From positions 62,001 through 126,000 of the forward strand of contig JACQAG010000048.1 of assembly GCA_016195085.1 (NCBI GenBank): a stretch of DNA of 64,000 nucleotides, given 5' to 3'. Each line of letters opens with the position of its first letter. Position 1 is the stretch's first letter. The translations under genes were made by a program, and so were the position numbers. Shown here one piece after another: positions 17,827-26,525 of this stretch. Under the pieces are notes generated by a model. That model saw only the letters and a list, made by a program, of their open reading frames with translations, made no database searches and had not been told where the DNA came from. The DNA comes from Pseudomonadota bacterium (lineage in GTDB: Bacteria > Pseudomonadota > Alphaproteobacteria > SHVZ01).

Positions 17827-18668
17827 TCAGCGCACCGCTCCGGCGGTCATGCCTTTGATCATGGTCTCGGAGAACAAGGCGTAGAAGACGATGATCGGCG
17901 CGATCGCGATCATGAGGCCGGTCGCGACCATGCCGACATCGAGCTGATGGCTGCCCATGAAGTGCATGAGGCCGAGGGGGAGCGTGCGCTTGTCGTCCTC
18001 GGTCAGGAGCACGACCGCGTAAAGGAACTCGTTCCACAGGATGATGAAGTTGAGCGTGACCGTGGTGAACAGCGCCGGAACGCCGATCGGCAGGGTGATG
18101 CGCCAGAAGATCTCGAAATCCGAATAGCCGTCCATCCTTGCCGCATCGAAGAGGTCTTGCGGGATCTGCTGGAAGAAGCCTTCGAGGATGTAGACGGTCA
18201 TCGCGAGATGGCCGGCGACGTAGACGATGACGAGCCCGGTCAGCGTGTTGTAAAGCCGGTATTCCAGGAGGATCTGGAAGAGCGACAGGATCATCAGCTG
18301 CGGCGGCAGGATCATGCCCGACAGGATGACGAAGCGGACCAGCCGGCTGCCGCGGAAGCGGTAGCGCGCCAGCGCATGCGCCACCATGGCGGCGATCACC
18401 GTCAGCAGCACCACCGCCGTCACCACCACCACCGTGCTGTTCCAGAAATAGGTGCTGTAGTTCGATTTGGTCCATGCCACGGCGAATTTCTCCCAATGCC
18501 AACGGCCGGGCCAGGCATAGGGCGAGGCGAAGATCTCCGGCGTGGTGCGGACCGACATCGCGGCCACCCAGAGGAACGGGCCGCCGGTCAGGGCCGTGTA
18601 GAGGAGAGGAACAGGACGAGAGGCGAGCGCCGGAGATGGATGAGCCAGGATGCGGCGATCGGGCTCAT
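17827..18668 (-). pseudogene. Sugar ABC transporter permease (MalG type), frameshifted near its start
   Basis: MalG-type permease. From about 18610 leftwards the frame reads normally (GGPFLWVAAMSVRTTPEIF, NSTVVVVTAVVLLTVIAAMV, EAA loop LFDAARMDGYSDFEIFWRIT, end KGMTAGAVR). The expected start is the ATG at 18668, nine bases after the first permease's stop; it gives MSPIAASWLIHLRRSPLVLF and then runs into TGA in that frame. The two frames join only if one base is missing (or two extra) in the TC-rich stretch 18600-18625; the span is 842 nt, not a multiple of three. The alternative ATG at 18558 would lose the first membrane segment. Either a genuine frameshift mutation or an assembly error. Confidence 0.7.
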
Positions 18669-18674
18669 GGATCC

Positions 18675-19625
18675 CTAGAACTCCAGCTTGTCGCGTTGGC
18701 GCAAGAGCTGGGTCATGAGCGCGACGAAGGCGAGAATGATGAGGAACCACAGGACGGCGATCGCCGAGGGATAGCCCAGATCGAAGGTGTTCCAGTCGAA
18801 GGCGCGCTTGTACACATAGGTCGACACCGTCTCGGTCGACCAGAGGGGTCCGCCGCCGGTCATGATCCAAACGAGATCGAAGATCATCATCTTGCCGATG
18901 AATGACAGCACCAGGAGATTGAGGATCGTCGGCCTCAGCATCGGCACGATGATGTAGACGAGCTTGGCGAACCAGCCGCAATTGTCGAGCTCGGCCGCAC
19001 CCAGCACCTCGCCCGGCAGCGCCGATAAGGCCGCCAGGAAGACGATCATGTTGAAGCCGAGCCACTTCCAGATATGCGTCGCCATCACCGACCACAGCGC
19101 GGTCGAAGGATGGCCGAGCCAGGACTGCTCCTAGGCGCCGAGCCCGAGCCAGTGCAGGAGCTGATTGGCGAGCCCCCAGTCGTAGTCGTAGATCCATACC
19201 CAGATGATGCCGACGACGACATAGGACATGAGCACCGGGGTGAACCAGACGACCCTCAGCAGCCTCCGGAAGGGCGGCCTTGCATAGAGGCAGAGCGCCA
19301 GCAAGAGACCGCCCGCCACATCGGCGATGGTGGCGACGATGGCAAAGAGCGCGGTGTTGCCGACTGCCTTCCAAAAGACCGGGTCGAGGCTGACGAGCTC
19401 GATGAAGTTGGCGAGCCCGACATAGACCTCGACACCCTGGGGCTTGATCGTATGCAGGCTGTTGTAGAAGGTCCTGACGACCGGATAGAGCATGAAGGCG
19501 CCGTAGAGCAGCAGGGCGGGTGCGAGAAAGACGAACAGCGTCCCCGGCTGGGCGCGGCGGGCGTCGACGCGCGACAGCCTCGAGCCGGCACCGAGGCGCT
19601 GGGATAGCCAAGTCCTGACCGTCAT
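18675..19625 (-). pseudogene. Sugar ABC transporter permease (MalF type) with in-frame amber stop
   Basis: MalF-type permease of 316 codons in one continuous frame except for a TAG at codon 165 (19131-19133). The N-half reads MTVRTWLSQRLGAG to LLHWLGLGA and the C-half resumes at once as EQSWLGHPSTALWSV, then MATHIWKWLGFNMIVFLAAL and an EAA-type loop (GEVLGAAELDNCGWFAKLVY). The lesion falls in a hydrophilic loop. Without read-through the product lacks its second half and the ATPase-docking loop. Loss by point mutation, sequencing error or amber suppression are all possible. It diverges from the LysR gene at 19729. Confidence 0.75.
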
Positions 19626-19710
19626 CGTCGCCTTCGGTGTCGGGGGACGGGGAACGGTCAGCCTAAGTCGCAGAATTCATTGGAGCAAATTGATTTATCG
19701 GGGCCGAATC

Positions 19711-19728
19711 GATAGGATAATCCTATTG
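19711..19728. promoter_or_regulatory. Operator copy 1, GATAGGA-N3-TCCTATTG
   Basis: GATAGGATAATCCTATTG, with perfect ATAGGA/TCCTAT arms, directly abuts the LysR start codon in the divergent lysR/permease intergenic region. The same sequence, differing only in the 3-nt spacer, recurs at 22158-22175. Its position suggests autorepression and control of the transporter operon. Confidence 0.65.
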
Positions 19729-20634
19729 ATGAAAGCGACCCTCAGCCAGATCGAGGCGTTCTATTGGATCGCGCAGCTCGGCAGCTATCGCGCCGCCGCG
19801 GCACACCTCAATCTGACCCAGCCGACCGTGAGCCTGCGCATCCGCAGCCTGGAGCACGCCCTCGACATACGCCTGTTTGAGCGGGCCGGGCGCCAGGTCC
19901 GGATTACCGCCGACGGCGCGGCGATGCTGCCGGTGGCGCGGCGCATGGTGGATTTGGCCGACCAGGTGTCGGCCAAGCATGCCAACCGCGATCCGCTCCG
20001 CGGCCAGCTCCGCCTTGGCGCCCCCGCGAGCTTCGCCTTGAGCTGCATGGCCGATCTCTTGGGCGCGTTGAAGCAGCAATACCCGGAGCTGACGGTGGCG
20101 CTCACCATCGACAACAGCGTGGTCTTGCGCGAGCGGCTCAACAACCGCGAGCTCGACGTCGCCTTCGTCGTCGAACCCAAGGTCGAGCCCTATGTGCGCC
20201 TGGAGCCGCTCGGCGTCATGACCCATGCCTGGGTCAGAAGCCCGGTGCTGGCTCTGCCGGCCGATGTGGTCGAGCCCGGGGATCTTGTGCATTGCCAGGT
20301 GCTGACGCACCCGGAGCCCTCGAACCTGACCGTGCTGGTGCTGAACTGGTTCGCCTCGGCCGGTCTCGAGCCCGAGCATTTGAGCACCTGCAACGATCTC
20401 TCGGTCATCATCCGGCTGACCGCCGCCGGCGAAGGTGTGAGCCTGCTGCCGACGGCGATCATCGCGGCCGAGCTGGCCTCGGGCGCGTTGGTCACCATGA
20501 AAGCGCGGCCGGAGATCGCCCGCCCGCATCTCTATCTGGCATATCAGGCCGACAAGATCGGGCCCCGGATGAGCACGCTCATCGCCATCGCGCGCCGCGT
20601 GCTCTCGCGCTCGACCCTGCTTGCCTCCGGCTGA
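19729..20634 (+). CDS. LysR-family transcriptional regulator of the sugar regulon
   Basis: LysR regulator of 301 aa. The HTH is MKATLSQIEAFYWIAQLGSY to NLTQPTVSLRIRSLEHALDI, and the effector domain begins near RGQLRLGAPASFALSCMADL. A TTG at 19690 would extend it by 13 residues, but that extension is encoded by the operator itself, so ATG 19729 is chosen; then almost no untranslated leader separates operator and start. It diverges from the permease operon and converges with the binding-protein gene, whose own promoter carries the same operator. It is therefore the natural candidate regulator for both arms. Confidence 0.85.
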   Translation: MKATLSQIEAFYWIAQLGSYRAAAAHLNLTQPTVSLRIRSLEHALDIRLFERAGRQVRITADGAAMLPVARRMVDLADQVSAKHANRDPLRGQLRLGAPASFALSCMADLLGALKQQYPELTVALTIDNSVVLRERLNNRELDVAFVVEPKVEPYVRLEPLGVMTHAWVRSPVLALPADVVEPGDLVHCQVLTHPEPSNLTVLVLNWFASAGLEPEHLSTCNDLSVIIRLTAAGEGVSLLPTAIIAAELASGALVTMKARPEIARPHLYLAYQADKIGPRMSTLIAIARRVLSRSTLLASG

Positions 20635-20769
20635 CCCTCGCCCTCCCGCGACGACGCGGGTCCCTCCCTCTCCCGCGGTGCGGGAGAGAGGCTTAAGCCA
20701 ACGCGACTCCAAGCCCCTCTCCCGCAATGCGGGAGAGGGTGCCGAGCGCGAGCGAGGCGGGTGAGGGTC
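20635..20769. repeat. Intergenic palindromic repeat, family A, copy 1
   Basis: Two stem-loops built from CTCTCCCGC...GCGGGAGAG lie between the convergent LysR and binding-protein genes. The perfect 25-nt core at 20715-20739 is identical to 35937-35961, and the flank at 20738-20769 occurs inverted at 35907-35938. It may help end transcription from both sides. Confidence 0.75.
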
Positions 20770-20777
20770 TTGCCCGT

Positions 20778-22076
20778 TCAGCCCTTGAAGCAGGCGGTGT
20801 TCATCATCTTGACCGCCTGATCGACGGGCAAGAGGCCGCCCGGGAAGGCGCTGTTCGTCACCTGCGCGAAGCCGTCCTTGCACTGGCCTTGGACCAAGTC
20901 GCGCGGGCCGCCGACGAAATAGTCGACGCCCTTTTGCCGGTCCATGAGTTCGGTGAAGTAGGCAGCCCAGGGACCGCTGAACTCTTTGACCTCGGCCTTG
21001 ATCGCGGTCTGCAGATAGACCGTTTCGATCCAGCGCTTGCCCATCTCCGGCGTCGACATCGCATTCAAGAACGCGGCGGCGAGCGGCTTATTTTTGCTGG
21101 CGGCGTTGATGGCGAAGCTGGCGCCGATCGCCGAGGTCTTGCACTGGTTGCAGGCGGCGTTGTCCATGGCCGGATACTGCATGACGCCCAAGGGGAAGTC
21201 CTTGGCCTGGCCGCCCTTGTCCTCGGGCACGAAGGCGCGGCCGGTGTACCAGCTTCCCATCGGCAGCATGAGGGCGCCCGGCTTCGTATAGAAATAGTAG
21301 TGCGACTCGCCGAGCTTGAGCGTCATGAAGTTCTTGGGGTAGGCGCCGGCATCCACCCGCTCCTTGGTCCATTTGAAGACCTCGACCACCCGCGGATCCT
21401 CGAAGGAAAGCTTGCCGGTCCACAGCTTGCGATAGTCGTCCTTGCCGAGCTTCCGCAAGAGCGCCTCGCCGATGACGTAGGCGCCGGGGAAGGGGCGGTC
21501 GCCCACACCCTGGGCGATCGGGGTCATGCCCTCGGCCTTCGCCTTCTTCACCAGATCGAGGAACTGCGCCTGGGTCAGCTGGCCATTCGCCGGCAGGCTC
21601 ACGCCGAGCTTCTTCAAGAGATCCTTGTTGTAATAGATCTCGTTGGTATAGGCCTCCTGCGGCAAGCCATAGGTCTTGCCGTTATGGGTCCAGACTTGGC
21701 GCGCCCAGTCTTGGATCCGGGTCCAATCGACGAGATCGTCGAGGGGGGCGAGATAGCCGGCTTGCACGTATTCGACCCAATCCGGCTCGACATAGAGCAC
21801 GTCCGGTCCTTGCCCTGCCGGCAGCGCGGTCTTGAGCGCCGCCAGGAGCGGGTTCTTCTCGTACCAGGTGATCTTCACATGCGCGCCGGGATGCGACTTC
21901 TCCAGGTTCTTCGCGGCCAATTCGCGGAAGGCGACCTTCGCATCCTCGTCGGCCTCGTGGCTCCACACCGTCAATGTCACGTCTTCGGCCAAGGCAATTT
22001 TGGGCGAGATGCCGAGACCCGCCGCCGCCGTCAGCACCGCACCGGCGATGCAGCTCCGCATGAGGTCGGTTGCCAT
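20778..22076 (-). CDS. Sugar ABC transporter periplasmic binding protein (family 1)
   Basis: 432-residue extracellular solute-binding protein with a Sec signal peptide (CIAGAVLTAAAGLGISPKIALA). The mature protein opens DVTLTVWSHEADEDAKVAFR and shows the family-1 pattern GQGPDVLYVEPDWVEYVQAG, GKTYGLPQEAYTNEIYYNKD and GALMLPMGSWY. AGGGAGCA precedes the ATG at 22076. It probably delivered a sugar to the two damaged permeases encoded at 17.8-19.6 kb but has its own promoter, with an operator shared with the regulator promoter. A cysteine pair in NAACNQCKTS may form a disulfide. Confidence 0.9.
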   Translation of the reverse strand: MATDLMRSCIAGAVLTAAAGLGISPKIALAEDVTLTVWSHEADEDAKVAFRELAAKNLEKSHPGAHVKITWYEKNPLLAALKTALPAGQGPDVLYVEPDWVEYVQAGYLAPLDDLVDWTRIQDWARQVWTHNGKTYGLPQEAYTNEIYYNKDLLKKLGVSLPANGQLTQAQFLDLVKKAKAEGMTPIAQGVGDRPFPGAYVIGEALLRKLGKDDYRKLWTGKLSFEDPRVVEVFKWTKERVDAGAYPKNFMTLKLGESHYYFYTKPGALMLPMGSWYTGRAFVPEDKGGQAKDFPLGVMQYPAMDNAACNQCKTSAIGASFAINAASKNKPLAAAFLNAMSTPEMGKRWIETVYLQTAIKAEVKEFSGPWAAYFTELMDRQKGVDYFVGGPRDLVQGQCKDGFAQVTNSAFPGGLLPVDQAVKMMNTACFKG

Positions 22077-22157
22077 GGTTTGCTCCCTGTTCTGCCGAGG
22101 GTTCACAGACTAGGTCCCGGTCTTGGCGGGCACTAATTGGAAACATGCGAGCGCATT

Positions 22158-22175
22158 GATAGGAGTTTCCTATTG
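22158..22175. promoter_or_regulatory. Operator copy 2, GATAGGA-N3-TCCTATTG
   Basis: GATAGGAGTTTCCTATTG repeats the 19711-19728 element except for the spacer. It lies between the divergent binding-protein (start 22076) and racemase-like (start 22232) genes, about 82 bp and 57 bp from the two start codons, a typical place for a LysR-type binding site. Confidence 0.65.
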
Positions 22176-22231
22176 GCGCGCCGATCCGCGCTCCGATTGC
22201 CAAGCTTCCGCCCATCGCCGATAGTTCGCCC

Positions 22232-23380
22232 ATGACATTGGATAATCAGCAAACGGTTCAGGATCAGCATGCGCGGCCGAACCGGTTCGAGATCGATTTG
22301 GGTGCCATCGCCGGGTTCAGCCGCAACATCAGAAAGCTCGTGGGTCCCGACACCACGATCTTCGCCACGCTGAAGTGCAATGCCTATGGCTTCGGCCTGC
22401 TGCCGGTCGCGCGCACGGTCTTGAGCGCCGGCCTCGATGCGCTCGCCATGGTCGACCGCGCCAATGCGATCGAGCTCCGCCAAGCCGGCGTTGTCCAGCC
22501 GATCCTCGTCTATCCCGGCTCCATCGCCACCGCCGAGGCGGTCGCTGCCGTGGAAGCCCATGATCTCATCCCGACCTTGGTTGATCTCGAATCCGCGGCG
22601 ATCTATTCCCGCTTCGCCACGCGCCCGCTCAAGGTCGCGGTCAAGGTCGATATCGGCCAGGAGCGGCTGGGATTCCCGGCCGAAGCGGCAGCGGAGGCGA
22701 TTGCCGCCATCGGCCGCATGCAGCGGCTCCAGGTCCACATCGTGAACGCGCATCCGAACGTGCCGACGCCGCCCTCGATGGACTATCTCGAATGGCAGCT
22801 CGGCCGCTTTGAAGCGATCATGCGCCAGCTGGACAAGCGCGGCATCACGGTGCCGATCCGCATGATCGCCAGCTCGAAGATCCTCGCCATGGCGCCGCGC
22901 CTGCATTTGAGCGGCGTCGATCCCGGGCAGATGCTGTTCGGGCCGTTCAAGCAAGCGGGCGACGTGCCTTGGCCGACCCAGCGCCAAGCCTTCCGGTCGC
23001 TATCCAGCCGCCTCATCCATGTGCGCGCCATCGAGCGCAGCCAGTACCTTAAGGAAGCGCCGTTCCCGATCAAAAGCGGCATGCGCATCGGGGTCATTCC
23101 CATCGGTTCGGCCGATGGTGCCGCTGAGCTGCATGCGGGCGAGGCGCTGGTGCGCGGCAAGCGCGTGCCGGTGATCGGCGCCTCGCTCGAGCACACCCGC
23201 CTCGATCTCAGCGCCGTCAGCAATGCGGCGCTGGGCGACGAGGTGGTGCTGATCGGCGAGCAGAACGGCGAGGCGATCACCCCCGAAGTCGCCGTCGCCT
23301 TTCAGCAGCACGCCCGCGTTGCCGATCTTGCCATGGCGGTCAGGCCGAGTATTCCCAGGCGCTACATCGGACCCGACTGA
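22232..23380 (+). CDS. Alanine racemase-family PLP enzyme, non-canonical active site
   Basis: 382-residue fold-type III PLP protein of the alanine racemase family. The PLP lysine is K48 in FATLKCNAYGFG, and the barrel strands VKVDIGQERLGF and LSGVDPGQMLFG are recognisable. In true alanine racemases the second catalytic base is the Tyr of GYADG; here the motif reads PIGSADG with Ser293 in that place, so ordinary two-base racemisation is doubtful. It may be a decarboxylase-, aldolase- or epimerase-like relative, or act on another amino acid. It is controlled from the region holding operator copy 2, suggesting membership of the neighbouring sugar regulon. Confidence 0.8.
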   Translation: MTLDNQQTVQDQHARPNRFEIDLGAIAGFSRNIRKLVGPDTTIFATLKCNAYGFGLLPVARTVLSAGLDALAMVDRANAIELRQAGVVQPILVYPGSIATAEAVAAVEAHDLIPTLVDLESAAIYSRFATRPLKVAVKVDIGQERLGFPAEAAAEAIAAIGRMQRLQVHIVNAHPNVPTPPSMDYLEWQLGRFEAIMRQLDKRGITVPIRMIASSKILAMAPRLHLSGVDPGQMLFGPFKQAGDVPWPTQRQAFRSLSSRLIHVRAIERSQYLKEAPFPIKSGMRIGVIPIGSADGAAELHAGEALVRGKRVPVIGASLEHTRLDLSAVSNAALGDEVVLIGEQNGEAITPEVAVAFQQHARVADLAMAVRPSIPRRYIGPD

Positions 23381-23386
23381 GACCGG

Positions 23387-24778
23387 TTAGCGCTTCGCTC
23401 TCTTGCCGTAGCGCGTCTCCAGCTCGCTGGCTGCCTTCGCTTCCGGCAGGAGCTTGGTGCCGGCGAGCCAGAGCTCGCGCTGGCGGCCGCTCTGGCTCCT
23501 GACACGCCGGACCGCCTCGCCATGGCTTCCCGTGCCGCTGGCGAGTGCCACGCGGCCGCGATCGCGCCCGGTGACCTCGATCTCGCTCGCATCCTTGAAG
23601 GCATCGGGGAAACCCTCAGGCAGTCCGGGATTGACCACCACCACGCGCTCGCCGACCGGTAGCAGATCGAAGGTGCCCCACAGGCTCCACCAGCGGCCGG
23701 TCCAGCCTACGAGCCGCCTCGCGGGCGCGCCGTGCTTGGCGAAATGCCTGAGGATGTGGACGATGCCGTCCTGCCAGGGATGCGCGCGGCCATCGGCGGC
23801 ATTGGTCAAGACCGAGACCGTCAGATCCTGCTCGGGGATCGTGCTGGTGCGGGTGATGTAGCCTTGGAAGCCGCCGGCATGGCCGAACCAATCCCATTCG
23901 CCGGTGGTGCCGCTGATGATGCCGAGCCCGTAATAGCGCTCGAGGGCCGAATGCGGCAGGCGCCATTGCCGGCGGATCATCTCGCGCCGGCTCGCGGGCG
24001 AGAGCACGCTCGCCTTGGCCCGGGGCGAGAGCTGGTTGAAGAAGCGGGCGAGATCGGAAGCCGTGCTGATGAAGCCGGTCGCCGCCGCCAGCGCATGGGT
24101 CGAGTTGGTGCCGGGGATGGTAACGCGGCGGCCGAGGGGCAGTTTGGTCGAATGGCCGCGGGCGAACGGCGTACCCCGGGCAATGGGCACGTCCGGCTGG
24201 GTCTCCTGGAGGCCGACCGCATCGACGATCTCGCGCTTGATCCAGGAATTATAGGACTCGCCGGTGACCGCCTCGATGACGAAGCCGGCCAGCCCATAGG
24301 CGTGGTTCGAATATTTGAAGCGCGTGTTCGGCTCCAGGATCGGCGCCACGGCGAGATCGGCGCGGAGCTCGGTGGCGTTCCGAAACGGCCGCCGGTCGGT
24401 CCACTGGCCCGCATCGGTGCCGTCGCGGATGATGCCGGCGCTGTGGGAGAGGAGCTGCGCCACGGTGGCCTTGGCCACCGCGGGATGCAGATTGCGGACA
24501 TGGAGGCCTGCCGGATCGTCGAGCTTGAGCTTGCCCTGCTCGCGCAGCTTCATGATGCCGGTCGCGGTGAAGCTCTTGGAATGCGAGGCGACGCGGTAGC
24601 GGTGGCGCGGCGTCAGCGCGATGTCGCGCGCCTGGTCGGCGTGGCCATAGGCTTGTTCCAGAACGATCCGGCCCCGATACGCGACGGCGATGACGCAGCC
24701 CGGCTGCTCCGAGAGACGCATCTGGAACTCGATCCAATCGGGAATGTAGTCGAGGGCGGCGGCGAGCCATCGGTCCAT
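23387..24778 (-). CDS. Serine hydrolase, beta-lactamase/penicillin-binding protein family
   Basis: 463-residue class-C beta-lactamase-like serine hydrolase. The SxxK motif is ASHSKSFTATG, the YxN motif YSNHAYGLAG and the third motif HAGGFQG, all in the usual order. A C-terminal domain of about 120 residues (LVGWTGRWWSLWGTFDLLPV onward) resembles the lipocalin-like or DUF3471 domains of esterases and D-aminopeptidases. The ATG at 24778 has AGGAGC upstream; no signal peptide is visible, arguing for a cytoplasmic peptidase or esterase rather than a beta-lactamase. It converges with the racemase-like gene, six bases apart. Confidence 0.85.
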   Translation of the reverse strand: MDRWLAAALDYIPDWIEFQMRLSEQPGCVIAVAYRGRIVLEQAYGHADQARDIALTPRHRYRVASHSKSFTATGIMKLREQGKLKLDDPAGLHVRNLHPAVAKATVAQLLSHSAGIIRDGTDAGQWTDRRPFRNATELRADLAVAPILEPNTRFKYSNHAYGLAGFVIEAVTGESYNSWIKREIVDAVGLQETQPDVPIARGTPFARGHSTKLPLGRRVTIPGTNSTHALAAATGFISTASDLARFFNQLSPRAKASVLSPASRREMIRRQWRLPHSALERYYGLGIISGTTGEWDWFGHAGGFQGYITRTSTIPEQDLTVSVLTNAADGRAHPWQDGIVHILRHFAKHGAPARRLVGWTGRWWSLWGTFDLLPVGERVVVVNPGLPEGFPDAFKDASEIEVTGRDRGRVALASGTGSHGEAVRRVRSQSGRQRELWLAGTKLLPEAKAASELETRYGKRAKR

Positions 24779-24985
24779 GGGACGTGCTCCTGGTCGGCTG
24801 CGGGTGAGGGGGGTGGATCGGCTGGGTGTCTTCGTTCGGACGAGCATAGCGGCAGCCCGGCCAGGAGGACAAATTCGAGGGGCCCGGACCCCGCAGAGCG
24901 AATATGGACGCAACAATCGGAGCGCAGCCTTCGGCCGCGGTCTCTAGATCTGAGCCGGTTGCTTCTCTCGAAAGGGTCAGATCCC

Positions 24986-26266
24986 GTGCATGCCCCCACT
25001 TCGCCACCCCTGCCGCCCGCCTTCATTCGCCTCGCATGGTCCAATCTTGCCGCGCAATCGGCCGAACAGATCGGCCTTGCCGCCGCACCCCTCGTGGCCG
25101 TGCTGGCGCTGGGTGCGGGCGCCGGCGAGACCGGTCTCCTGCAGGCGGCGCAGACGCTGCCGTTTCTGCTTCTATCCCTGCCGGCTGGCATGCTCGCCGA
25201 CCGCAGCTCGCGCCGGCGGTTGATGGCGGCGGCCGAAATCCTGCGTGCCTTGTCGCTGCTCGCGATCCTTGCCCTAGCGGCCCTCGGCCTCTTGAGCCTG
25301 CCGCTCCTGGCGCTTTTGGGCTTCGTTGGTGCCACGGGGACGGTCGCTTATAGCGTGGCCGCACCCTCTCTCGTGCCGGCGCTGGTACCCCGCGCCGCAC
25401 TGGTCCGTGCCAATGGCCGGATCGAGCTCGCCCGCACGGCGGCGTTCGCGGCCGGGCCGGCGCTCGCCGGCACGCTGGTCGCCTGGACCGGGGCGGCACC
25501 TTCCTTCGCCTTTGCCGCAGGGCTATCGCTTGCCGCCGGGCTGCTGTTCGTGAGCCTGCCCGAGCCGCCCCGGCCGGCACCGGCGCCGCGGCACGTGCTG
25601 GATGAGATCAAGGAGGGCGGCGGCTTCGTTCTCGGCCATTCCTTGCTGCTGCCGATCTTCCTGACTCAGCTCGTCTTCAACACGGCATTTTTCGTGCTGC
25701 AAGCCGTCTACGTCCCCTATGCCGTTCATCGCCTCGGCTTGTCCGCCGCCGCCGTCGGCGCGACACTCTCCGTCTACGGAATCGGCATGGTCGCGGGCGC
25801 GCTAATGGCGCCCAGGATCAACGCCGCACTGCCCTTCGGACTGGTAATCGTCATCGGTCCCGTGGTCGGACTCGCTGCCTCGATCGTAATGGCGCTCACC
25901 ATCTGGTTCCCTTCGGCCGTCTTGGCGGCGATCAGCTTCTTCCTCATCGGCATCGGTCCGATCATCTGGGTCATCAGCACGACCACGCTCCGCCAGAGTG
26001 TGACACCGCCGGGTCTCTTGGGCCGCGTCTCCGCCATCTTCATGATGGCAACCGGCGCCCGGCCCTTGGGTGCCGCCATCGGCGCGCTCGTCGGCAGCCT
26101 CTACGGCATGGAGACCTGCCTCATCGTTGCCACCGCCGGCTTCTTGCTCCAGGCGGTGGTGATCCTAACCTCGCCCGTCCTCCGCCTGGCGCGACAGCCG
26201 GATGCCGAGGCCGATGGCAGAGTGAAATCCTCACCTGCGTTGATGGGGGCGACCCCGGCCGATTGA
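24986..26266 (+). CDS. MFS transporter (enterobactin-exporter-like)
   Basis: 426-residue major facilitator with about 12 membrane helices. N-terminal FIRLAWSNLAAQSAEQIGLA and the loop-2 motif GMLADRSSRRRLMAAAE are typical of the EntS/DHA3 subgroup; the central QSVTPPGLLGRVSAIF motif supports it. The likely start is GTG at 24986 with AAAGGG upstream; the frame is open far upstream, but there it is antisense to the serine hydrolase gene and reads as low-complexity shadow. Family members export drugs or siderophores; the substrate is unknown. It is divergent from the hydrolase. Confidence 0.82.
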   Translation: MHAPTSPPLPPAFIRLAWSNLAAQSAEQIGLAAAPLVAVLALGAGAGETGLLQAAQTLPFLLLSLPAGMLADRSSRRRLMAAAEILRALSLLAILALAALGLLSLPLLALLGFVGATGTVAYSVAAPSLVPALVPRAALVRANGRIELARTAAFAAGPALAGTLVAWTGAAPSFAFAAGLSLAAGLLFVSLPEPPRPAPAPRHVLDEIKEGGGFVLGHSLLLPIFLTQLVFNTAFFVLQAVYVPYAVHRLGLSAAAVGATLSVYGIGMVAGALMAPRINAALPFGLVIVIGPVVGLAASIVMALTIWFPSAVLAAISFFLIGIGPIIWVISTTTLRQSVTPPGLLGRVSAIFMMATGARPLGAAIGALVGSLYGMETCLIVATAGFLLQAVVILTSPVLRLARQPDAEADGRVKSSPALMGATPAD

Positions 26267-26298
26267 CGAGGTTCCGGGCCTCGCATACTTTCATCTCC

Positions 26299-26424
26299 AT
26301 GAATCGATTCTTCCGCATCGCTCGGGCCCAATCGCAACGTCGTGCAAACGGCGGCGGCCCCGGCGCGTGCGGAACGGCGAGGGGCTTCGGCGCAAAGACG
26401 AGCCCTTTGAGAGCGCTCGTCTAG
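26299..26424 (+). CDS. Possible 41-codon leader ORF
   Basis: ATG at 26299 opens a short frame beginning MNRFFRIARAQSQRRANGG and ending at TAG 26422-26424, followed 25 nt later by a strong terminator hairpin and then the LysE-type exporter. This is the layout of a transcription attenuator. There is no good ribosome-binding site and the reading frame is only weakly gene-like, so it may equally be non-coding. Confidence 0.25.
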   Translation: MNRFFRIARAQSQRRANGGGPGACGTARGFGAKTSPLRALV

Positions 26425-26449
26425 CTCGAGGCCTCGACCCACCTGGCAA

Positions 26450-26492
26450 CGAAAGGCCCCGCCGATCACCCTCGGCGGGGCCTTTCGTTTTT
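26450..26492 (+). terminator. Strong intrinsic terminator / possible attenuator before lysE
   Basis: A perfect 16-bp stem (26450-26465 with 26472-26487, top strand CGAAAGGCCCCGCCGA), 6-nt loop TCACCC and a run of five T. It lies 184 bp after the MFS stop and only 33 bp before the LysE-type start, so it may end the MFS transcript, a small RNA, or act as an attenuator for the exporter. Confidence 0.75.
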
Positions 26493-26525
26493 GCCGCTCG
26501 CATCGTTCAACGCAAGGGGACAGAA

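Noticed and set aside
19131-19133. Selenocysteine or pyrrolysine insertion at the internal stop
   Set aside because: The codon is TAG, not the UGA used for selenocysteine; pyrrolysine would need its own tRNA and synthetase, and an ABC permease is not a known user.
17827-19611. A 594-codon frame that would fuse both permeases
   Set aside because: Only the left part (to about 18610) is permease; the rest reads the first permease out of frame and is not protein-like. It reflects the frameshift, not a fusion.
23387-24778. A true beta-lactamase resistance gene
   Set aside because: SxxK, YxN and HxG motifs are present, but there is no signal peptide and an extra C-terminal domain fits the esterase/D-aminopeptidase relatives better.
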